From: an uncultured Clostridia bacterium
GTDB taxonomy: Bacteria; Bacillota; Clostridia; Christensenellales; CAG-138
Reading direction: 5' to 3'
DNA length: 44,173 nt
Assembly (NCBI GenBank): GCA_946631895.1
Contig: CAMPAN010000005.1
Location: 1-44,173, forward strand
The stretch's first letter is position 1; each line of letters begins with the position of its first letter. The notes beneath the pieces are model-generated. The model made no database searches, was not told where the DNA came from, and saw only the letters and a list, made by a program, of their open reading frames with translations. Positions 32,679 through 41,706 of the stretch are shown here, in pieces. Both the position numbers and the translations under genes were made by a program.

Positions 32679-34004
32679 TTATTTGCCGTTCCGGAGAAGG
32701 TCGCGCCGGATGTGGTTTTCCCGGATCTTCGCTTCCTGCCCCTGATCGGAGGGCTCGTAATAGCGCTTGCCTAAAAGCTCCGTCGGCATGTACTGCTGCT
32801 GCACCCAGTGGGCAGGGTAGTCGTGCGGGTACTTATAGCCCGTGCCCGCGCCGATGCGGTCCGCGCCGGAATAGTGCGTGTCGCGAAGATGCACCGGCAC
32901 CGGCTCGTAAACACCGCCGGTCTCCGTGTCGTGAAACGCCGCGCTCATCGCAGCCTCGACGCTGTTGGATTTCGGGGATTCGCAGAGAAAGATGATCGCC
33001 TGCGAAAGCGAAAGACGTGCTTCCGGAAGCCCGACGAGCTCGACCGCCTGCGCCGCGGCAACCGCCTGCACCATCGCCTGCGGATTCGCCATGCCGATGT
33101 CCTCGCTCGCGTGCGCGATGAGCCGCCTTGCAATGATGCGCGGATCGCAGCCTGCATAGATGAGACGGGAGAACCATGCGAGCGCTGCGTCGGAATCCCC
33201 GCCGCGCAGAGACTTGCAGAATGCGGACAGCATGTCGTAGAACAGCTGATCGTCAAACTGTACGACCTTTCGCTGCCCCGATTCGGCGGCGATCGCCTTC
33301 GTGATGCGGATCGTGCCGGTTTCATCCGGCTCGGTGGTCAGCACCGCAAGCTCCAGCGCGTTCAGCGCGTTGCGGCAATCGCCGTTGGAAAGCGCGACAA
33401 AGGTTTCATAGGCGTCCGGATCGAGGACGATCTTTTTGGTTCCGAAGCCGTTTTCGGGATCGGTCAGAGCCTGGTCGATCGCGGTTCTGATGTTCTCCGC
33501 GGTCAGCGGACGGAACTGGAACACGCGGCAGCGGGAAACGATCGCGCTGGTCATCGAGATCATGGGGTTTTCGGTCGTCGAGCCGATGAAGCGGATCGTG
33601 CCGTTTTCGAGCGCGGGCAGAAGCGCGTCGGACTGCGACTTCGACCAGCGGTGGCATTCATCCAGAAGCAGATAGGTCGGCTTGCCGCGGAACCGGAGCT
33701 CCTCGGCGGCATGCTCGATGACGGAACGCAGTTCCCGGACGCCGCTCTGGACGGCGTTCATGCGAACGAAGTTCGCGCCGGTCGTTTCCGCAATGATGTT
33801 TGCGAGCGTCGTTTTGCCGGTGCCGGGCGGTCCGAAGAAGATGGACGACCACAGCGAATCGGTGAGAATGGCGCGGCGCAGGAGCCTGCCTTTTCCCACG
33901 ATGTGTTCCTGACCGATGAACCGGTCGAGCGTATGCGGACGCATACGGTCCGCAAGCGGCGCCTGCTTTTGAAAAGACGCCGAAAAGAGATCCGTTTTTT
34001 CCAT
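32679..34004 (-). CDS. rarA: Replication-associated recombination protein RarA (MgsA), AAA+ ATPase
   Basis: 441 residues, the usual length. RarA acts at stalled replication forks. It is related to clamp-loader and RuvB ATPases: Walker A FFGPPGTGKTT (Lys64), Walker B LLLDECHR, sensor 1 region RFIGSTTENP and an arginine-finger region in SAIVSRCRVFQF. The C-terminal tetramerisation domain is recognisable by GCDPRIIARRLIAHASEDIG and the closing NYPAHW-like segment DYPAHWVQQQYMP. The ATG at 34004 is where homology starts (MEKTDLFSA). The frame remains open far upstream across typA on the other strand, which is not coding. No ribosome binding site is present, and the -10 box sits six bases before the ATG. 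Confidence 0.95.
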   Translation of the reverse strand: MEKTDLFSASFQKQAPLADRMRPHTLDRFIGQEHIVGKGRLLRRAILTDSLWSSIFFGPPGTGKTTLANIIAETTGANFVRMNAVQSGVRELRSVIEHAAEELRFRGKPTYLLLDECHRWSKSQSDALLPALENGTIRFIGSTTENPMISMTSAIVSRCRVFQFRPLTAENIRTAIDQALTDPENGFGTKKIVLDPDAYETFVALSNGDCRNALNALELAVLTTEPDETGTIRITKAIAAESGQRKVVQFDDQLFYDMLSAFCKSLRGGDSDAALAWFSRLIYAGCDPRIIARRLIAHASEDIGMANPQAMVQAVAAAQAVELVGLPEARLSLSQAIIFLCESPKSNSVEAAMSAAFHDTETGGVYEPVPVHLRDTHYSGADRIGAGTGYKYPHDYPAHWVQQQYMPTELLGKRYYEPSDQGQEAKIRENHIRRDLLRNGK

Positions 34005-34010
34005 GTTTTC

Positions 34011-34039
34011 AGTATAACATACTTGCAATCGAAAGAAAA
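34011..34039 (-). promoter_or_regulatory. Promoter of rarA, probably leaderless, overlapping the typA promoter
   Basis: On the minus strand, extended -10 TGTTATACT (TATACT = 34016-34011) lies six bases before the ATG; a weak -35, TTTTCT (34039-34034), is 17 bases further. These elements interleave with the typA -35 and spacer on the plus strand. Confidence 0.62.
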
Positions 34040-34051
34040 GCGATGTATAAT
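34023..34051 (+). promoter_or_regulatory. Promoter of typA
   Basis: TTGCAA (34023-34028), 17-base spacer, TATAAT (34046-34051). Predicted leader about 50 bases to the ATG. Confidence 0.8.
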
Positions 34052-34106
34052 ATTTTGGTTCTTTTTTTGAGAGAAATACAGACAATCCGAAGAAAAGAGG
34101 AGTTTT

Positions 34107-35930
34107 ATGAATATTCGCAATGTTGCGATCATCGCACACGTCGACCACGGCAAGACGACGCTGGTCGATCAGCTTTTGAAGGACGCGGGCGCGCTGCGCC
34201 GCAGCGAGCAGGGGACCGAGCGCATCATGGACAGCGGCGATCTCGAGCGCGAGCGCGGCATCACGATCCTGTCCAAAAACACCGCGGTCACCTACGGCGA
34301 CACGCGCATCAATATCGTCGACACGCCGGGTCACGCGGACTTCGGCGGCGAGGTCGAGCGCATTCTGCAGATGGTGGACGGCGTTCTGCTGCTCATCGAC
34401 GCGTTCGAGGGCTGCATGCCGCAGACGCGGTTTGTGCTCAGAAAAGCGCTGGAGCTCAACAAGAAGGCGGTCGTCGTCGTGAACAAGGTCGACCGTCCCG
34501 AAGCGCGTCCCTATGAGGTTGTGGACGAAGCGCTGGAGCTTTTCATCGAGCTCGGCGCAACGGACGAGCAGCTTGACTTCCCGATCGTGTACGCCTCCGC
34601 GCGCAACAACATGTCCGGCTATGAGCCGGACCAGATGGAGAACAACATGCAGGCGGTCTTCGATACGATCCTCAAGGAGATCCCGTCTCCCGCGACGGAC
34701 ACCGACGCGCCGCTGCAGATCCTGTTCTCGACGATCGACTACGACGATTATGTGGGCAAGATCGGCATCGGCAGAATCGAGCGCGGCGTGGCGAAGCGCG
34801 GACAGACCATCACGCTTTGCGGCGGACAGGAGAACCGCCGCCGCGACACGAAGATCACGCGGCTCTATAACTTCGAGGGCCTGCAGCGCGTCGAGGTCGA
34901 GGAAGCGTACGCGGGCGACATCGTCTGCGTCGCGGGCGTGGAGGATCTGAACGTCGGCGAGACCGCGTGCGATCCGCTGTGCGTCGAGCCCATGCCGTTC
35001 GTCAAGATCGACGAGCCGACCGTTTCGATGATGTTCCTCGTCAACGACAGCCCGTTTGCGGGCAAGGAAGGCAAGTACGTCACGAGCCGCAACCTGCGCG
35101 ACCGCCTGTTCAACGAGGTCAAGACGAACGTTTCGATGCGCGTGGAGGAGACCGAATCGACCGATACGTTCCGCGTGAGCGGCAGAGGCGAGCTGCATCT
35201 TTCGATCCTGATCGAGCAGATGCGCCGTCAGGGCTACGAGTTTGCGGTGTCGCGTCCGAAGGTCATCCTGCACAAGGACGAGAACGGCGTCGTGACCGAG
35301 CCGATCGAGGAGCTGACCATCGACGTGCCGCAGGAATACGTCGGCGCGGTCATGGAAAAGCTCGGCATGCGCAAGGCGGAGATGACCGACATGACGACGC
35401 TCGGCGACACCGGCACGCGTCTGAAGTTTTTGATCCCGGCGCGCGGACTGATGGGGTACCGGTCGGAGCTTATGACCGACACGCGCGGCAACGGCGTCAT
35501 GAACCACATCTTTTACGGCTACGAGCCCTATAAGGGCGACATTGCCGAGCGCAAGACGGGAAGCCTTGTTGCGCACGAAACGGGCGATTCCTGCTCGTAC
35601 GGGCTGTTCTATGCCCAGGATCGCGGCAGGATGTTCATCGGACCGGGCGTCCCGGTCTACGAGGGCGAGATCGTGGGCGAATGCGCGCGCGCGGACGACA
35701 TCGTGGTCAACGTCTGCAAGAAGAAGCACGTCACCAACATGCGTGCGGCGGGCAGCGACGAAGCGCTGCGGCTCACGCCGCCGACACTGTTCACGCTCGA
35801 ACAGTGCCTGGAGTTCATTGCGGACGACGAGCTTGTGGAGATCACGCCGAAGAGCATCCGCATGCGCAAGCGCATCCTCAGTAAGGAGCAGCGCATGAAG
35901 CTCGCGGCGAGGATGATGAAAGAATCATGA
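34107..35930 (+). CDS. typA: Translational GTPase TypA/BipA
   Basis: 607 residues. Ribosome-associated GTPase of the EF-G class, needed for ribosome assembly and stress or cold adaptation. G1 AHVDHGKTT (10-18), switch ERERGITILSKN, G3 DTPGHADFGGE and G4 NKVDRP are intact. The C-terminal TypA-specific region has MGYRSELMTDTRGNGVMNH. The ATG at 34107 follows GAGGAG with a short four-base spacing. The stop overlaps the GNAT gene start (ATGA), so typA leads a four-gene operon. Confidence 0.97.
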   Translation: MNIRNVAIIAHVDHGKTTLVDQLLKDAGALRRSEQGTERIMDSGDLERERGITILSKNTAVTYGDTRINIVDTPGHADFGGEVERILQMVDGVLLLIDAFEGCMPQTRFVLRKALELNKKAVVVVNKVDRPEARPYEVVDEALELFIELGATDEQLDFPIVYASARNNMSGYEPDQMENNMQAVFDTILKEIPSPATDTDAPLQILFSTIDYDDYVGKIGIGRIERGVAKRGQTITLCGGQENRRRDTKITRLYNFEGLQRVEVEEAYAGDIVCVAGVEDLNVGETACDPLCVEPMPFVKIDEPTVSMMFLVNDSPFAGKEGKYVTSRNLRDRLFNEVKTNVSMRVEETESTDTFRVSGRGELHLSILIEQMRRQGYEFAVSRPKVILHKDENGVVTEPIEELTIDVPQEYVGAVMEKLGMRKAEMTDMTTLGDTGTRLKFLIPARGLMGYRSELMTDTRGNGVMNHIFYGYEPYKGDIAERKTGSLVAHETGDSCSYGLFYAQDRGRMFIGPGVPVYEGEIVGECARADDIVVNVCKKKHVTNMRAAGSDEALRLTPPTLFTLEQCLEFIADDELVEITPKSIRMRKRILSKEQRMKLAARMMKES

Positions 35931-36397
35931 TCCGCAGAGCAGAACCAAAGGACGCGCCGCGTATCTCCGCACTTCTTAAACAGGTGCTTGAGGTGCACGC
36001 CGCCGTACGTCCCGATATGTACCGCAGCGGCACGCAGAAGTATTCCGAAGCGGACGTTATTAAGCTTCTTGCCGATCCGGACTGCGTACTGTTCGTGGAA
36101 ACGGACGAAACCGACCGGACCGTCGGCTATGCGATCTGCTTTGTGCACGAGATCAGGGACGACGGCATCATTGTCGGGCGCAGGGAGCTCTATATCGACG
36201 ATCTGTGCGTGGACGAATGCGAACGAAAGAGCGGCGTCGGAAAGCGGCTGTTTGCGCATGTCAAGGCGTATGCAAAGGAAAACGGCTTCGACTGGATCAC
36301 GCTGAACGTCTGGAACGACAATGTGAATGCGCTTGCGTTCTACCGGAAGATGGGGCTTACCGAACGCAAAACGATCCTCGAATACAGGATCGACTGA
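35927..36397 (+). CDS. GNAT-family N-acetyltransferase
   Basis: 156 residues. A single GNAT domain: beta-alpha N terminus MIRRAEPKDAPRISALL, a central ELYIDDLCVDE strand, the acetyl-CoA pyrophosphate loop RKSGVGKRLF (R-x-x-G-x-G-like) and the C-terminal NVWNDNVNALAFYRKMGL motif. The substrate is not determinable; the closest general type is RimI/YjcF-like small-molecule or protein N-acetyltransferases. It overlaps typA by four bases and is followed after 9 bases by a DMT transporter. Confidence 0.9.
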   Translation: MIRRAEPKDAPRISALLKQVLEVHAAVRPDMYRSGTQKYSEADVIKLLADPDCVLFVETDETDRTVGYAICFVHEIRDDGIIVGRRELYIDDLCVDECERKSGVGKRLFAHVKAYAKENGFDWITLNVWNDNVNALAFYRKMGLTERKTILEYRID

Positions 36398-36406
36398 ACC
36401 GGAGTT

Positions 36407-37366
36407 ATGAAGAAAAAAGAGGTTTCGCTGTTCCTTGCGGCAGTGATCAGCCATATCTTCTGGGGATTCAGCTTCCTCGGAACGAAGTCCGCGCTCGGCG
36501 TGGTGCATGACGATCTGTATCTGCTGCTTGCGCACCGGTTTCTGATCGCTTTTCTGATCATGAATCTGCTGCTGCTCATCCGCGTCGTCAAGGTTGATTT
36601 CCGGGGCAAATGGAAGCGGATTTATCTGCCGCTGTTCATGGGGCTGATGGAGCCGGTGGTGTATTTCATCGGCGAGGAGCTCGGCGTCATCCATTCGACG
36701 ACGATCTTCTCGGGCGTGATGATCGCGGTGATCCCGATCGTGGCGATCTTTGCGGCGATCCCGTTCCTGCATGAGAAGCCGACGCTCGGGCAGATCCTGT
36801 TCAGCTTTCTGTCCGTCGGCGGCGTCATCGGCATCGGGCTGCTGACCAAAAGCAGCGGCGAGCTCGATTGGATCGGCGTGGTCGGTCTGGTCGTAGCGGT
36901 GCTGTCCGCAGCGGCGTACGGCATCCTCGACCGCGGGCTTTCCGCGGAGTTTACGGCGTTCGAACGGACGTACCTGATGATCGCCATGGGCGCGGTGTGC
37001 TTTACGCCGATCGCGCTCGTTCGCACCCGCTTCGATCCCGCCGCGTTCTTTGCGCCGATGGGGGATCTGCGGTTCCTGCTGCCGGTCCTGTTTCTTGCGA
37101 TCTGCTGCTCGGTCGTAAGCTATTTCCTGCTGTCGTATATGGCGACGTATATGACGGTGACGCGCTCGACCGTCTACGCAAACCTGACCACCGCCGTGTC
37201 CGTGATCGCGGGCGCGGTGATCCTGAAGGAGTCGTTTAACTGGCTCTCCGCGGTGTTCTGCGTCATCATCCTCGTGGGGATCTACGGCGTGCAGAAGTTC
37301 GCGCGAAAAGGGGAGCCTGAAACCGTACAAAAATCAATCAAATCAACAGAGGGAGAACAACAGTGA
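36407..37366 (+). CDS. DMT-superfamily (EamA) transporter
   Basis: 319 residues with about ten transmembrane helices in two EamA repeats (FLAAVISHIFWGFSFLGTKS opens the first; VGLVVAVLSAAAYGILDRGL the second). EamA proteins export amino acids or other small metabolites, though substrate varies. Glu in AVILKESFNW near the C terminus is the conserved EamA acid. The C-terminal tail is polar. CGGAG lies before the ATG, and the stop overlaps the GTG start of the next gene (GTGA), so it belongs to the typA operon. Confidence 0.9.
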   Translation: MKKKEVSLFLAAVISHIFWGFSFLGTKSALGVVHDDLYLLLAHRFLIAFLIMNLLLLIRVVKVDFRGKWKRIYLPLFMGLMEPVVYFIGEELGVIHSTTIFSGVMIAVIPIVAIFAAIPFLHEKPTLGQILFSFLSVGGVIGIGLLTKSSGELDWIGVVGLVVAVLSAAAYGILDRGLSAEFTAFERTYLMIAMGAVCFTPIALVRTRFDPAAFFAPMGDLRFLLPVLFLAICCSVVSYFLLSYMATYMTVTRSTVYANLTTAVSVIAGAVILKESFNWLSAVFCVIILVGIYGVQKFARKGEPETVQKSIKSTEGEQQ

Positions 37367-38199
37367 GAAAAGACGGAAGACGCGTAAAGACCGCACAGCC
37401 GATGTATCAGGTTGCGGCGCACATCATGGATCAGCGCTGCGACTCGATGAACATGATGGAGATCGACGTGCCGCTCGAGCCGATGCAGGCATACCTGAAC
37501 AAAAAGCGCGCGGAGGGCAAGGAATACTCGCACCTCGGGCTGGTGCTTGCGGCATACGTGCGCACGGTCGCGGAGTATCCGATCATCAACCGCTTCGTCG
37601 TGAACAAGACGATCTATGCCAGAAACGAGATCGCGGTCGGCATGGTGGTCTTAAAGCCCGGCGAGACCGAGGGCACGATGAACAAGATGCACTTCAAGCC
37701 GGAGTTCACGATCGACGAGGTGCATCAGACGCTCGAACAGTACGTGACGGAAAACCGCGGAAAAGGCGATACGAATTCGACCGACGACCTGATCCGAAAG
37801 CTTTTAAAGGTTCCGGGGCTGTGCCGCTTCGGCGTGTGCGTGTTCAAGGCGATGGACAAGTTCGGTCTGCTGCCGAAGAGCATCATCGACGCAAGCCCGT
37901 TCCATTGCTCGCTGACGATCACGAACCTTGCGAGCATCCGCACGAACGCGATCTATCACCACGTCTATAACTTCGGCACGACGACGATGATCATTGCGAT
38001 GGGCATCCCGCGCGAGGTGCCGCAGCGCAGAAAGGGCGAGATCGTGTTCGAAAAGTGCATCCCGATGGGCATCGTCATGGACGAGCGCGTCTGCTCCGGT
38101 TCGCAGTACGTCGTTGCAAGCCGCAAGCTGTTCAACTATCTGAAGCATCCGGAACTCCTCGAAGTTCCGCCGAAAGAGGTCGTGCAGGATATTCCGTAA
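37363..38199 (+). CDS. Stand-alone 2-oxoacid dehydrogenase E2-like (CAT-fold) protein, catalytic His missing
   Basis: 278 residues. It corresponds to the catalytic core of dihydrolipoamide acyltransferases without lipoyl or E1/E3-binding domains. The N-terminal MMEIDVPLEPMQAYLNKKRA and the central HFKPEFTIDEVHQTL are typical of the short stand-alone clostridial forms. The active-site motif is normally DHRxxDG; here it reads DERVCSG, so the catalytic His is Glu241 and the Asp is Ser245. Acyltransferase activity is therefore doubtful, and a binding or modified role is possible. The start is GTG at 37363 after AGAGGGAG, overlapping the transporter stop. A terminator follows. Confidence 0.8.
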   Translation: MRKDGRRVKTAQPMYQVAAHIMDQRCDSMNMMEIDVPLEPMQAYLNKKRAEGKEYSHLGLVLAAYVRTVAEYPIINRFVVNKTIYARNEIAVGMVVLKPGETEGTMNKMHFKPEFTIDEVHQTLEQYVTENRGKGDTNSTDDLIRKLLKVPGLCRFGVCVFKAMDKFGLLPKSIIDASPFHCSLTITNLASIRTNAIYHHVYNFGTTTMIIAMGIPREVPQRRKGEIVFEKCIPMGIVMDERVCSGSQYVVASRKLFNYLKHPELLEVPPKEVVQDIP

Positions 38200-38212
38200 G
38201 CACACTTTATAC

Positions 38213-38235
38213 GCCCGCGTGCTGCGGGCTTTTTT
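38213..38235 (+). terminator. Intrinsic terminator of the typA operon
   Basis: GCCCGC (38213-38218), loop GTGCT, GCGGGC (38224-38229), then TTTTTT (38230-38235). It ends the operon before the recF promoter. Confidence 0.9.
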
Positions 38236-38314
38236 CATGCCCGAAAACGGCGGAAACAGAAGTGTCATGTATGCAAAATATATGAAAAGATTTGCTTTTT
38301 CTTCTATATTGTTA

Positions 38315-38343
38315 TTTACAAATCGGAACACTTGTGCTATAAT
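38315..38343 (+). promoter_or_regulatory. Promoter of recF-remB-gyrB-gyrA
   Basis: TTTACA (38315-38320), 17-base spacer, extended -10 TGCTATAAT (TATAAT 38338-38343). One of the strongest promoters in the window, with a leader of about 24 bases. It lies in a conspicuously AT-rich patch (about 38260-38345). Confidence 0.9.
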
Positions 38344-38373
38344 CATGTGGTAAATTTCGAGGAGAGTATACCC

Positions 38374-39467
38374 ATGCGCATCAAGGGGATCGAACTGCAT
38401 AGATTCCGGAATTATACGGACCTTTTGCTGTATCCGGAGCCGGGGCTCAACATCCTTTCGGGGCTCAACGCCGAGGGGAAGACCAACGTGCTCGAGTCGA
38501 TCTTTTTGTGCGCGCTGGGAAGAAGTCACCGCACCCCGCATGACGCCGAGCTTCTGATGGACGGCATGTCGGACGGCAGCGTTTCGCTGGCTTTGGAAAC
38601 GCGCGGCGGCTCGCGCTCGATCCGCATCGAGCTCGTTCGCGGGGAGCGCAAACGCGTGTTTCTGGACGACGCGCCGCTTTCTCGCTCGGGAGAACTGATG
38701 GGCTGCCTGAACGTCGTGATGTTCTCGCCGGAGGATCTGGCGCTCGTCAAGGACGGTCCGCAGGAACGGCGGCGGTTTCTCGACATGGAGCTGAGTCAGC
38801 TTCGCCCCGCGTACTACTACGCGCTGCAGCAGTATAATCAGGCGCTGAAAAGCCGCAACCTGCTGCTTAAGGAGGATCCGGTTCCGTACGACATGATCGA
38901 GCTGTGGGACGAGCAGTTATCGAAACTCGGCGCAACGATCATGGAAGCGCGCGCGGGCTTTATCGAGGAGCTTTCAAGTAATGCACACACGCTGCACGCG
39001 AAGATGAGCGGCACGAAGGAGATTCTCGAAACGGTCTATGAGCCGACGATCCCCGTGCAGGATTACGATACGATGCGCGAAACGCTGACGGTCCAGCTCG
39101 GCGAACGGCTCGAGCGGGACGTGTTCCGCGGGTTCACTTCGGTCGGTCCGCATCGGGACGATCTGGGACTGATGCTGAACGGCAGAGATCTCCGGATCTA
39201 CGGCTCGCAGGGGCAGCAGCGAACGGCGGCGCTTTCATTGAAGCTCTCCGAGATCGACCTTGTGCGAAGGGTGCGCGGCGAACGTCCGGTGCTGCTTCTG
39301 GACGACGTCTTTTCGGAGCTTGACGCGGAGCGGCAGGCAAGGCTTCTGGAGGTCGTTTCGGACTGCCAGACGTTTGTGACCTGCACGCACCTCGAAGAAT
39401 TTGTCAAGGCGGGCGCTTTAAGCATGCAGGTGTACCGCGTGATGAACGGAAGGGTGGTGGAGGAATA

Positions 39468-39468
<1 letters not shown>
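38374..39468 (+). CDS. recF: DNA replication and repair protein RecF
   Basis: 364 residues. SMC-like ATPase that loads RecA at single-strand gaps. It has the N-terminal MRIKGIELHRFRNY, Walker A GLNAEGKT (30-37), the signature region near SQGQQRTAALSLKL and Walker B LLLDDVFSELD. The ATG at 38374 follows AGGAG with nine bases; the frame is open upstream past the promoter and was rejected. The stop TAG shares its last base with the GTG start of remB. In contrast to many Bacillota, dnaA and dnaN do not precede recF here. Confidence 0.95.
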
Positions 39469-41694
<2,226 letters not shown>

Positions 41695-41706
41695 TGAGGT
41701 AATACC

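Noticed and set aside
34005..35729. Upstream extension of rarA on the minus strand through typA
   Set aside because: The frame is open, but it crosses the rarA promoter and is antisense to typA. RarA homology starts at 34004.
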